Of a stretch of DNA of 64,000 nucleotides, positions 7,770 to 17,138 are shown piece after piece. Source of the DNA: Arthrobacter sp. FW306-07-I (GTDB lineage: Bacteria; Actinomycetota; Actinomycetes; Actinomycetales; Micrococcaceae); the NCBI RefSeq assembly GCF_021800405.1, contig NZ_CP084550.1, positions 992,001 to 1,056,000 on the forward strand, given 5' to 3'. Below the pieces are notes generated by a model. It saw only the letters and a list, made by a program, of their open reading frames with translations, was not told the DNA's origin and did no database searches. Positions within the stretch are counted from its first letter, which is position 1; each line of letters begins with the position of its first letter. Position numbers and translations under genes: made by a program.

Positions 7770-8513
7770 TCAGGCAGCGGCGTCAAGCACGCCGCGGATG
7801 ATGGTGGCCGCCGCTCCCAGATAGGCCAGGATGATCAGTAGTATTTGCGCGGCACGCGCGGGGACGAACTTCGTTGCGACGTCACCCAGCACCAGCCCGG
7901 CCAGGCAGGCCACGGCAACAGCCACCCACATGGCCAAGGGCATCACTGGAAACGTCGCCGGGGCGGTGATGGCTTTGGAGATGAGCGAGAACGTCCCGAT
8001 GGTGAAAAAGTACGGCTGCATGGTGGCCGCGAAGGACTTGTGCTGCCACCGGGTAGCAATGGAGTACATACTGACGGCCGGACCGCCCACCCCGGCCGCT
8101 GTGTTCATGAACCCGCTGAGGCCGCCGGCCGTGAAGAGGTAGCGGCGGCGCTCCGGCAGGGTGGCGGACTTCAGGACCAGCAGGACAGTCAGACCGGCGG
8201 CCAGGAGCACTCCGATGGAGATCTCCAGGACCGGCGCCGGAACGAGGCGGATCAGGAACGCCGCCGGGATGATGCCCAGCAGTGCCGATGCCGCGAGCAG
8301 CAGGTAGCGCTTCCAATCGATGTCCTTGACCACGCGGAAGATGATGGCCCCCGCCGTCACGGCGCCGCATACGTTCACCAGGACCACGCCTTCCACCGGT
8401 CCCAGCAACAGGACCAGGAAGGGGGCGGCCACCAGGGCGAAACCCATACCGGTGATCCGCTGCATCCCCGCTCCCATGACGACGGCGCCCAGCACCAGCC
8501 CGGTGGTCAGCAT
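7770..8513 (-). CDS. TauE/SafE (TSUP) family permease, probable sulfolactate exporter
   Basis: A 247-residue protein with seven to eight hydrophobic segments and the TSUP signature layout: GAGMQRITGMGFALVAAPFL at the N-terminus, GFMNTAAGVGGPAVSMYSI in the middle. TauE/SafE proteins export organosulfonates or sulfite in taurine, sulfoacetate and SQ degraders. Its ATG follows directly on the stop of the SLA dehydrogenase gene (TAAATG), so the two are co-translated. Export of sulfolactate is inferred from this position; sulfite export cannot be excluded by sequence alone. Confidence 0.82.
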   Translation of the reverse strand: MLTTGLVLGAVVMGAGMQRITGMGFALVAAPFLVLLLGPVEGVVLVNVCGAVTAGAIIFRVVKDIDWKRYLLLAASALLGIIPAAFLIRLVPAPVLEISIGVLLAAGLTVLLVLKSATLPERRRYLFTAGGLSGFMNTAAGVGGPAVSMYSIATRWQHKSFAATMQPYFFTIGTFSLISKAITAPATFPVMPLAMWVAVAVACLAGLVLGDVATKFVPARAAQILLIILAYLGAAATIIRGVLDAAA

Positions 8514-9953
8514 TTACGGCCTCCAGGCCACGTACTGGACCTCCTCGAATTCCTCCAGGCCCAGGCTTGATCCTTCCCGGCCCAGGCCGGACTGCTTGGC
8601 GCCGCCCATGGGGGCGAAGGCTACGGAGGGGAGGGGATCGTTGACGCCCACGATTCCGGCTTCGAGCTGCTCCGGGATATCCCAGCCGCGCTTGGGACTG
8701 CCGCTCCATAGGTACGCGGCCAGGCCCATCTCGGTTGCGTTGGCCTTCCGGATGGCTTCTTCCGCCGAGGAGAAGGTGACGACGCCGGCTGCCGGGCCAA
8801 AGACTTCCTCGGTCACCAGGAGGGCGTCGTCCGGGACGTCGGCCAACAGCGTGGGTGCCATGAAGGCACCTTCTCCGGGTGCCGAAGTCCGCTGGGTGAC
8901 GCGGCGGGCACCGCGCTCCAGCGCGTCGTCCACCAGTGCCTGCACCGCCGACACCCTCTCGGCGTCAATAACCGGGCCCAGGTCCGGAACCGGGGCGCCG
9001 CCGTCGGGAACGCCGTGGCCGATGCTCATCGCGTCAAAGCGCGCACCAAGCTTCTGCGCGAACTCGTCCGCGATGCTGTCCTGGACCAGGAAGCGGTTGG
9101 CGGCCACGCAGGACTGGCCGGTGTTGCGCAGCCTTCCCAGGACGGCACCCTCAACGGCGGCGTCCAGGTCCGCATCCTCGAAGACGATGAACGGCGCGTT
9201 GCCGCCCAGTTCCAGGAGGGGCCGAACCACCCGCTCCGAAGCGGAGGCCATGATCTGCCGGCCCACCCCGGTGGAGCCGGTGAAGCTGACGGCCCTGACC
9301 GCCGGGTGGGACATCAAAGCAGCGGTGATTTCGCGAGAGGGGCCGTGGACCAGGTTGACCACGCCGGCGGGGAAGCCTGCGTCGTGCAGGACCTCGAAAA
9401 GCCCGGTGGCGGCCAGCGGGGCCTTTTCGGAGACCCTGCCCACCACGGTGCAGCCAGCGGCCAGCATGGCCGCGAGCTTCCGGGCCTGGATGGACACCGG
9501 AAAGTTCCACGGTGTCAGGCTGAGGGCCACTCCGATCGGCTTGCGGGTAGTCAGGTGGCGGCGGCCCTGCAGTTCAGGCGGGCTGACGGTGCCGGTGGCG
9601 CGGCGGGCCTCCTCGGCGAACCAGCGGAAGTATTCCACCGAGAAGTCCACCTCACCCTGGGCTTCGGGGAGCCGCTTGCCCGCTTCCAGGGCAAGGGTGT
9701 GGGCAAGTTCGTCGCGGCGTTCCGCCAGCAGGTCGGCCGCGGTGCGGAGCAGGTCCGCCCGCTGCCGGACGGTGGTGCGGGACCAGGAACCAAACGCTTC
9801 AGCAGCGGCGTCGGCGGCTTTGGTGGCGTCCCCGGCGGCGCCCCAGGCAACTTCGCCCACGGTGCTGCCGTTCCCGGGGTCAGTGACGTCCTTGGTGGTT
9901 CCGTCGGTGTGCCAGCTCCCGTTAATAAGGTGCCCGGCTGATTTGAGGTTCAT
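8514..9953 (-). CDS. Aldehyde dehydrogenase, probable sulfolactaldehyde dehydrogenase
   Basis: A 479-residue NAD(P)-dependent aldehyde dehydrogenase, closest in feel to succinate-semialdehyde dehydrogenases. Visible motifs are TPWNFP (Asn150), SFTGSTGVG (cofactor loop), LELGGNAPF (general base Glu248) and GQSCVAANRF (nucleophile Cys282). The usual KPAE cofactor-ribose motif reads GRVSE here, with Arg in place of Lys. In the known sulfo-ED pathway a GabD-like enzyme oxidises 3-sulfolactaldehyde to sulfolactate. No SLA reductase (YihU type) is seen in the locus, so this is the likely exit step. It is followed directly by the TSUP exporter. Confidence 0.82.
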   Translation of the reverse strand: MNLKSAGHLINGSWHTDGTTKDVTDPGNGSTVGEVAWGAAGDATKAADAAAEAFGSWSRTTVRQRADLLRTAADLLAERRDELAHTLALEAGKRLPEAQGEVDFSVEYFRWFAEEARRATGTVSPPELQGRRHLTTRKPIGVALSLTPWNFPVSIQARKLAAMLAAGCTVVGRVSEKAPLAATGLFEVLHDAGFPAGVVNLVHGPSREITAALMSHPAVRAVSFTGSTGVGRQIMASASERVVRPLLELGGNAPFIVFEDADLDAAVEGAVLGRLRNTGQSCVAANRFLVQDSIADEFAQKLGARFDAMSIGHGVPDGGAPVPDLGPVIDAERVSAVQALVDDALERGARRVTQRTSAPGEGAFMAPTLLADVPDDALLVTEEVFGPAAGVVTFSSAEEAIRKANATEMGLAAYLWSGSPKRGWDIPEQLEAGIVGVNDPLPSVAFAPMGGAKQSGLGREGSSLGLEEFEEVQYVAWRP

Positions 9954-10017
9954 GAACAGTGCCTTTCGTTGGCTGGCAGCGGGCTGCCGCCCGCGGACCC
10001 GTATGTCGTCGTCGTAC

Positions 10018-10833
10018 TCATCCCTTGCTGGCGCCCGCCGTGATGCCGGCCACGAAGTAGCGCTGCAGGAAGACGTAGGCCACTACCACCGGCAGGGACG
10101 CCAGGATCACGCCGGCGAACAGGAGCGGGTAGTTGGTCTGGAACTCGCCCTGGAAGCTCAGCAGTGCCAGCGGCAGGGTGCGGTTGCCGGGGGTCTGGAT
10201 GAACAGCAGCGGGTACAGCAGCTCATTCCAGTGGATGACGAACAGGAAGATGGCGGCGGCGGCGATGGAGGGTGCGGAGAGCGGCAGTGCAATGGAGGAG
10301 TAGGTCTTCCAGGGCCCGCTTCCGTCGATGGAGCAGGCTTCGTAGAGCTCCTTGGGCAGGGTCCGCATGAACCCGCCCAGGATGAAGACGGCAATTGGCA
10401 GTGTGGACACCACGTTGGCCAGGATGAGTCCGGCCAGGCTGTCCAGCAGGCCAAGGCGCCCAAAGAGCACGTAGAGCGGCACCATGTTCGCCTGCGCGGG
10501 GATGGCCATGCCCAGGACCAGGAAGCCGAAGATGGCCCAAGACATGAACCCCTTCAGACGCGATACTGCGTAGCCTGCCAGGCTGGCCAGGAACAGGGTA
10601 AGCGGCACGGAGATGCCGGTGACGATCGCGCTGTTCATGAAGGACGAGCCCAGGTTTTGGCCTCCCACCACCTCGGCGAAGTTGTCAGGGGCGAGGGAGT
10701 GCGGCAGGCTGAACGGCCCTGCGAACAGTTCCTGCGTGGATTTGAAACTGCCGAAGGCCACCACGGTGAGGGGAATGATGATGATGACCGCATAGATGGC
10801 CAGGATGGCGCGGCGGCTGAATGAGGCGAGCAT
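10018..10833 (-). CDS. Sugar ABC transporter permease, MalG-like (CUT1)
   Basis: A 271-residue permease with six membrane helices and the EAA loop KELYEACSIDGSGPWKTYSS, which docks the ATPase. It is the second permease of the SQ importer and starts four bases after the stop of the first permease. Short loops and the N-terminal RRAILAIYAVIIIIPLTVV helix fit the MalG/LacG group. About 65 bp separate it from the downstream aldehyde dehydrogenase. Confidence 0.9.
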   Translation of the reverse strand: MLASFSRRAILAIYAVIIIIPLTVVAFGSFKSTQELFAGPFSLPHSLAPDNFAEVVGGQNLGSSFMNSAIVTGISVPLTLFLASLAGYAVSRLKGFMSWAIFGFLVLGMAIPAQANMVPLYVLFGRLGLLDSLAGLILANVVSTLPIAVFILGGFMRTLPKELYEACSIDGSGPWKTYSSIALPLSAPSIAAAAIFLFVIHWNELLYPLLFIQTPGNRTLPLALLSFQGEFQTNYPLLFAGVILASLPVVVAYVFLQRYFVAGITAGASKG

Positions 10834-10837
10834 GCTG

Positions 10838-11794
10838 CTAGTCCCCCTTCGGGGTCAGCCGGAGCAGGCGGCGCTGCAGCCACGTGACCAGGGCGATCAT
10901 CGCCATGAAGATGATCGACTGGGCGGCGGCGTAGCCGAACTCCGAGTTGGCAAAGGTGCTGTAAATGCGGGTGGACAGGATGTCCAGGGAGGCCTTGGGC
11001 GGGTTGCCCGCGATGCCCAGGATCAGGTCGAAGGCCTTGAATGACTGCACGGTGGTGTAGGCCACCACGATGGACGTGGCCGGGGCGACGAACGGCCAGG
11101 TGATGGATTTGAACTGCTGCCACTTGTTGGCGCCGTCCATTTCCGCTGCTTCGTAGAGTTCCCTGGGAATGGCCTGCAGCCCCGCGATGTAGACCACCAT
11201 CATCTGGCCCGAGTGGAACCACACCTGGGTAACGGCCACCCAGTACAGGGCCTGGGCGTCGTTGCCGAGATAGGCGCCCCCATCCACCCCCACGGTTCGA
11301 AGGACCGAGTTCGCCAGGCCGAAGTTGGGGTCGTAGATGAACTTCCAGATGAAGGCCACCGACACCGAGGACAGGATGGTGGGGAAGAAGAACAGGGCGC
11401 GGAGCAGGATGCTGCCGCGTGAATTCTTCGTCAGGAGCAGTGCCAGCACCAGTGAGAACAGGGTCTGGGCGATCACCACCAGCAGCACGAACTTCAGGTT
11501 GTTGGTCAGTGCGTTGGTGAACAGTGAGTCCTTGGTGAACGCGCGGACGAAGTTGTCCAGGCCCACGTAGTTGAACGCCGCGGAGAATCCGTTCCAGTCC
11601 GTGATGGCGTACTGGAAGGCCTGCAGTGTGGGCATCACCAGGAAGAAGGCGACGACGGCGACTGCGGGCAGCGGGAAAAGGTACAGCGCCGGATTCACCC
11701 GGGTGGGGGAGCGGCGGCGGACCTTGGCAGGGTTTGCTGGTGCCGGGCTGTCCGTCGCTTTGCGTTTGGCGGCCGTTCCGGGATGGATGCTCAT
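10838..11794 (-). CDS. Sugar ABC transporter permease, MalF-like (CUT1)
   Basis: A 318-residue permease: a basic N-terminus of about 35 residues, then six helices, with the EAA loop RELYEAAEMDGANKWQQFKS near residue 205. Its ATG overlaps the stop of the binding-protein gene (ATGA at 11791-11794). It pairs with the MalG-like permease. No ATPase gene is present in the locus; CUT1 importers of actinobacteria commonly share a MsiK-type ATPase encoded elsewhere. Confidence 0.9.
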   Translation of the reverse strand: MSIHPGTAAKRKATDSPAPANPAKVRRRSPTRVNPALYLFPLPAVAVVAFFLVMPTLQAFQYAITDWNGFSAAFNYVGLDNFVRAFTKDSLFTNALTNNLKFVLLVVIAQTLFSLVLALLLTKNSRGSILLRALFFFPTILSSVSVAFIWKFIYDPNFGLANSVLRTVGVDGGAYLGNDAQALYWVAVTQVWFHSGQMMVVYIAGLQAIPRELYEAAEMDGANKWQQFKSITWPFVAPATSIVVAYTTVQSFKAFDLILGIAGNPPKASLDILSTRIYSTFANSEFGYAAAQSIIFMAMIALVTWLQRRLLRLTPKGD

Positions 11795-13080
11795 AGCCGT
11801 TCGTCAACAATCTTCTGGGCGGCAGCGGCTGCCTGCTCCGGACTGGTGCCGGAGATGACGGCCGTGGCGCTGGCCTCCACCGCGTTGCGGACGTCGAGGT
11901 TGTTGAACTGGAACCTGGCGGCGAGCGCGGTCTTCTTCTGCAGCCAGGGGCTCAGCCGCTTCAGGTCCGGGTTGGTGTACTCCACCTTGTCCACGGCCAC
12001 ATGCTGGGCCGTCTGGTTGGCGTAGTAGCCGGCGTTCTCCGGCTCCGAGAGGAAATCGATCCACGCTGCCGCGGCGGCCTGGTTCTTGCTGGCGGAGTTG
12101 ACGCCAAGGATGAAGGTGGCGTTGTAGGCACCCTCATACTTGCCCTTGCCATCGGAGGTGGTGTTGGGGAACACCAGGTCGATGGGGAACTTGGCGCCAA
12201 GTCCGCGGACAGCGGCGAGGTGGTACGAGCCTGTGGCCAGCATGGCCGCCTTGCCCTGGGAGAACAGGTTCTGGGCCGGCTCCACCGCGGTGCCGGTGGC
12301 GTTGGGCTGCACGAACGGCCTCAGGTCCTTGTACTGGTTCAGCATCTTGATGAACCAGTCGTCGGTGCACTTGAGCTTGCCCTGCTCGATCTGGGCGCAC
12401 ATGTCGTCCACGGGGGCGTTGTTGGCGATCATGCAGTTGAACAGCTGGCCGCCGTTTCCAACGTCGCCGCCGGGCCAGGAGATGGGGATGAGACCGGCGG
12501 AGGCGAGTTTTTCACACATGGCCAGGAAGGCGTCCCAGTTCTTGGGGGCGATCTCCGCGCCGGCTTTATCGAAGAGGTCCAGGTTGGCCATCGGCATGGG
12601 GAACACCACCTGGTAGGGCAGGCCCAGCTGGCTGTCACCGCTCTGGCCCGCGGACAGCAGGCCCTTCTGGTAGTTCTTTACCGCCTGGCTGTCCTTCAGT
12701 TCGGTGTAGATTCCGGCTTCGGTGAAGTTCTTGAACTGTGCGCCACGGAAGGTGGCAAACGCATCGCCGATGGAGCCGCCACGCAGCTTCTGCAGCGCCT
12801 GGGCGTTGTAGTCGTTGGAGGTGGAGATGTCCTGGGCAACTTCAACGCCGTCGTGCTTTGCGGCGAAGCGCTTGATGAGCTCGTCGAACACGGCCTTGTC
12901 CTCGCCGCGCCAGTGGGCGAAGGACACCTTTCCGGTGACGGCACCGGCGGAGGGGGCCGCCGGTCCGGAGGCGCCGGCCGGCTTGGTGGAACCGCCGGGT
13001 CCGGCGCACGCTGCCGCAGCGGCGCCGAAGCCAAGGGCCCCGAGAAGGGCGACTGCCTGCCTGCGTGAAATCTGACTCAC
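11791..13080 (-). CDS. Extracellular sugar-binding lipoprotein of the SQ ABC importer
   Basis: A 429-residue family-1 solute-binding protein. The N-terminus carries a twin-arginine-like motif (SRRQAVALL) and a lipobox-like AAAAC with Cys25, so it is probably a lipoprotein exported by Tat. A Gly/Ala/Pro linker follows, then the MalE-type two-lobe fold (VSFAHWRGEDKAVFDELIKR; FSQGKAAMLATGSYHLAAV). The start is a GTG at 13080 with GAGGAG six bases upstream. It is first of the three transporter genes, with the permeases downstream. The ligand is inferred from the surrounding catabolic genes to be SQ or an SQ glycoside such as sulfoquinovosyl glycerol. Confidence 0.85.
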   Translation of the reverse strand: MSQISRRQAVALLGALGFGAAAAACAGPGGSTKPAGASGPAAPSAGAVTGKVSFAHWRGEDKAVFDELIKRFAAKHDGVEVAQDISTSNDYNAQALQKLRGGSIGDAFATFRGAQFKNFTEAGIYTELKDSQAVKNYQKGLLSAGQSGDSQLGLPYQVVFPMPMANLDLFDKAGAEIAPKNWDAFLAMCEKLASAGLIPISWPGGDVGNGGQLFNCMIANNAPVDDMCAQIEQGKLKCTDDWFIKMLNQYKDLRPFVQPNATGTAVEPAQNLFSQGKAAMLATGSYHLAAVRGLGAKFPIDLVFPNTTSDGKGKYEGAYNATFILGVNSASKNQAAAAAWIDFLSEPENAGYYANQTAQHVAVDKVEYTNPDLKRLSPWLQKKTALAARFQFNNLDVRNAVEASATAVISGTSPEQAAAAAQKIVDERL

Positions 13081-13194
13081 AATAATCTCCTCGTTGAGTG
13101 TTTGCTGTGCCTTGCTTGCTAACTGCGTTGCTTACTTCGTTTGCTTACTGCGGAAGGGGTTGCCCCGGCGGCACGCTGCGGCGCGCCACGGGTG

Positions 13195-14079
13195 CTAGGC
13201 GTGGGTCCTTTGGGCGGAGACGGCCTCGTCAACGACGGCGCACAGGTGCTGCAGCCGGCGGACGGCATCGGTGGACAGGGATTGGACGACGTCGGGGGCG
13301 CCGATGCAGGATGCCCAGACGGCACGTCCGGACAGGAAGCCGCTGGCGCCTTCCAGGCAGGCCCACCGGACGGCGTCGGGGAAGACGTCCTCGGGAACAC
13401 CGGAGGACAGGACCACCCAGGGGCCGTCGATGGCTTTGGTCAGTTCGGCGCAGGCCGCGCGGACCTCATCTTCGGAAGCCTGGCCCTTGTAGGGGACCTC
13501 GGCCTTGTAGAGGTCGGCGCCGAGGCTGCCCAGTTCCTTGGCTGCGGCCAGGATGCCGGCGTTCCAGTCGAAGTCGCCGCCGGCAAGGGGCTTGCGGGAG
13601 ACGGGTTCGATGATGCTGATCAGCCCGGCGGACCGGCAGCTTTCGACAAATTCCCGGACCATCGCCACGCGGCCCTCGGCGGGCTCGTCGGGGCGGTAGA
13701 GGACCAGGAGTTTCAGGGCCTTCGCACCCAGGGCCTTGTACTTGTGCGGGTCCACCAGTTTGTCGATGGTCACCTCGCCCACCAGCTCCCCGTGCGCGGG
13801 CTCGAAGTGGTCGGCGGAGGCGATGAGCCCGCAGCTGGGGTCAACCACGCCCGCGTCGATGGCCTGGTCCAGCGCAAACTGCCGGTCGATCAGGATGCCT
13901 GATGCATAGGGGCTGAGGATCCGGGCCGCTTCGAGCTTGAAGTCGCGGAGGTCCTCGTCGGTGACCGGCTGGTCGGTGTGTTCGGCGAACATGTTGCGCA
14001 TGGCTTCGCGCTGGTCTACTGCCAGCATCGCGAAGGCGCCTGACGGGCGCTGGAGGGGGGAAAGGTCTGTGTGGCTCAT
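13195..14079 (-). CDS. yihT: 6-deoxy-6-sulfofructose-1-phosphate aldolase, YihT-type
   Basis: A 294-residue class I aldolase. The sequence aligns by eye along its length with E. coli YihT: GAFAMLAVDQREAMRNMF, LSPYASGILID, KALKLLVLYR, GLISIIEPV, GADLYKAEVP, WVVLSSGV, GASGFLSGRAVWAS. Lys192 in ADLYKAE corresponds to the Schiff-base Lys of the family. The enzyme cleaves 6-deoxy-6-sulfofructose 1-phosphate into DHAP and sulfolactaldehyde. It lies directly downstream of the kinase gene (21 bp) and upstream of the importer genes. The similar tagatose-bisphosphate aldolases (LacD) are less like it in these motifs. Confidence 0.9.
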   Translation of the reverse strand: MSHTDLSPLQRPSGAFAMLAVDQREAMRNMFAEHTDQPVTDEDLRDFKLEAARILSPYASGILIDRQFALDQAIDAGVVDPSCGLIASADHFEPAHGELVGEVTIDKLVDPHKYKALGAKALKLLVLYRPDEPAEGRVAMVREFVESCRSAGLISIIEPVSRKPLAGGDFDWNAGILAAAKELGSLGADLYKAEVPYKGQASEDEVRAACAELTKAIDGPWVVLSSGVPEDVFPDAVRWACLEGASGFLSGRAVWASCIGAPDVVQSLSTDAVRRLQHLCAVVDEAVSAQRTHA

Positions 14080-14100
14080 GGGCTGCTTCTTTCAGCTGGT

Positions 14101-15003
14101 TCAGATGGAGGCTGGGACGGAAATGATGGTCTGGTGCGGGATGGCGGAGCGGCCGTCCAGCCCGCCGCAGGAGGCGGAGGCGGTGCGGCCGGCGAATGCT
14201 GCGGCCTCCACGAGGGGAAGCCCGGCGGCGACGGCGGCGAGCAGTGCGCCGTGGTACACGTCTCCGGCGCCGAGGGTGGAGACGACGGTTGCGGGGGTGG
14301 CCGGCACGTGAACAGGTTCACCGCCGCGTTCCAAAACCCAGGCACCGTCTGAGCCGGCGGTGGCGACGACGACGGAGGCGCCGTCGTCGAGCGCTTTCTG
14401 CAGGAGGGCCTGGGGGGAGAGGTCCGCGCCGTATTCAGCGCGGAGCCTTTCGATGGTGGGGACATAGAGGGCGATGCCGCGGGGGCTGAAGGCCGGAATC
14501 GGATTGCCGGCGTCGACGCTGATGTTAACTGTCCCGGGGCGGGCGGAGGCGTTGGCCACAGCGTTCCAGCCCAGGTGGTCGGCATGAACCCATGCCGCGG
14601 ACTGCAGCAGTTGGGAAAAGCGGCTGCCTGCGGGGAAGCTGACCGGCGGGACCGGGCGGGTGACGATAGCCCGGCTCTCCGTGGCCCGGCTGACCACGAT
14701 CACGCTGGCGCCGGTTTTGACCGCGGCGTCCCGGACGACGGCGGACGTGTCCACGCCCTCGGCCTCAAGGCCGTGGATGATGCGGTCACCTTCCTCGTCG
14801 GTGCCCAGGACTCCTGCGAAGGCTGTCCTTGCTCCTGCCCGGGCTGCTGCCACAGCCGCGGTGGCTGCCGGGCCGCCGCCCGCCGTCGCAAAGTCCGTGG
14901 CAACCGTGCGGCTGTCCGCCGCGGGGTAATCCTGCACCAGGGCAATGGAGTCAAGAGTGGCGCATCCTACGAAGAGCAGGGTTCCAGTTGTCGGTTGGGG
15001 CAC
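14101..15003 (-). CDS. yihV: 6-deoxy-6-sulfofructose kinase, YihV-type (PfkB family)
   Basis: A 300-residue PfkB/ribokinase-family sugar kinase. The N-terminal substrate motif TAGGGPAATAAVAAARAGAR matches YihV closely. The C-terminal ATP/anion-hole motif is STLGAGDVYHGALLA with the catalytic Asp in GAGD. The ending GGLDGRSAIP resembles the YihV C-terminus. It phosphorylates sulfofructose with ATP. I chose the GTG at 15003 because GAGGTGG lies just upstream in the right place; a GTG 15 codons earlier lacks such a site. It is the first gene of the leftward SQ operon, directly under the operator-containing divergent promoter. Confidence 0.88.
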   Translation of the reverse strand: MPQPTTGTLLFVGCATLDSIALVQDYPAADSRTVATDFATAGGGPAATAAVAAARAGARTAFAGVLGTDEEGDRIIHGLEAEGVDTSAVVRDAAVKTGASVIVVSRATESRAIVTRPVPPVSFPAGSRFSQLLQSAAWVHADHLGWNAVANASARPGTVNISVDAGNPIPAFSPRGIALYVPTIERLRAEYGADLSPQALLQKALDDGASVVVATAGSDGAWVLERGGEPVHVPATPATVVSTLGAGDVYHGALLAAVAAGLPLVEAAAFAGRTASASCGGLDGRSAIPHQTIISVPASI

Positions 15004-15036
15004 GTTCCACCTCGATGTAGTTCCGGCTGGTACTGA

Positions 15037-16284
<1,248 letters not shown>

Positions 16285-16290
16285 GTAGAC

Positions 16291-16312
16291 GGATGTTGGA
16301 ATTGCAACATCC
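16291..16312. promoter_or_regulatory. Operator 3 of the SQ locus, upstream of the DeoR-type gene
   Basis: A 22-bp palindrome with 8-bp perfect arms (GGATGTTG and CAACATCC) whose core is TGTTG-N6-CAACA, identical to operator 1. It sits between the sqgA stop (16284) and the regulator ATG (16356), where it would give autoregulation. Confidence 0.72.
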
Positions 16313-16355
16313 CGCCAGGCTTCGGCCCGGTTTATTGGGGAGGAAAGAAGGGGTT

Positions 16356-17138
16356 ATGAGCACCGCACGGAAAGAGAGTGCGCTGACGCCTCGGCAGCGC
16401 ACCATCCTGGATGAGCTGGGCAGGCGCGGGTTCATTTCCACGACCGACCTGGCGGAGACGTTTGCAGTTTCGGACATGACGGTCCGGCGGGACACCCGCG
16501 TACTGTCCAAGCTGGGCCTGGCCCGGGTGGTCCACGGTGGCGTCAGCGCCGTGGACGGTCACGGGCAGAACGCGGACTTCGCCGCGCGGGTGCGGGAGGA
16601 TGCGGAGGCGAAGCTCCGGGTGGCGCGGGCCTGCGTTTCGATGGTCGGGGAGCGGGACGCGATCATTCTGGACGCCGGCACCACCACTTACCAGATCGCG
16701 CAGCAGCTCCCCACGTCCTTCACGGGCACCATCATCACCCACTCGGCACCGACCATCCAGCGCTGCCTGCAGCTGACGGCAGCGCGAACCATCTGCCTGG
16801 GTGGAGAGCTGCTGCTGGACAGCCAGGCCTTCAACGGCCCCATGACCGTCAGCGCGGCAGCAGGATTGCGCGCCAAGACAGCCTTCATCGGCGTATCCGG
16901 AATCCATGACGAGGCGTTTTACATCGAGCGGGACGTTGAGCGCGCCACTAAGATCGCCCTTATGAATTCAGCCGAACAGGTAGTGGTGGTGGCAACCCAC
17001 CAGAAGATGCTCCGGTACGCGCTGGCGCGGCTTGCCGCTTTCGAGGCGGTGGACATGCTGGTGACGGATGCGCCGCCGCCGCCCGAAATCGAGAATGCCC
17101 TGAGCGCTGCCAATGTGAAGCTGATGGTCGCCGCATGA
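16356..17138 (+). CDS. DeoR-family transcriptional regulator of the SQ locus
   Basis: A 260-residue DeoR/GlpR-type regulator. The N-terminal HTH is ISTTDLAETFAVSDMTVRRD followed by VHGGVSA. The C-terminal sugar-phosphate isomerase-like effector domain has ILDAGTTTYQIA, TICLGGEL and KTAFIGVSGI. I set the ATG at 16356, preceded by GAAGGGG; the upstream open frame begins inside the operator. In E. coli the DeoR-family YihW (CsqR) controls the SQ genes, so a matching role is expected. Its stop overlaps the start of the 2-hydroxyacid dehydrogenase gene (ATGA). Predicted operators are at 15055, 15086 and 16291. Confidence 0.85.
   Translation: MSTARKESALTPRQRTILDELGRRGFISTTDLAETFAVSDMTVRRDTRVLSKLGLARVVHGGVSAVDGHGQNADFAARVREDAEAKLRVARACVSMVGERDAIILDAGTTTYQIAQQLPTSFTGTIITHSAPTIQRCLQLTAARTICLGGELLLDSQAFNGPMTVSAAAGLRAKTAFIGVSGIHDEAFYIERDVERATKIALMNSAEQVVVVATHQKMLRYALARLAAFEAVDMLVTDAPPPPEIENALSAANVKLMVAA

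Noticed and set aside
8320..10824. An 834-codon plus-strand frame opposite the aldehyde dehydrogenase and permease genes
   Set aside because: Low-complexity translation typical of the antisense of high-GC genes; the opposite strand has clear families in every segment.
13081..13194. TTGCTTAC-like repeats before the binding-protein gene considered as an operator
   Set aside because: The copies are short and irregular and do not match the TGTTG-N6-CAACA site.
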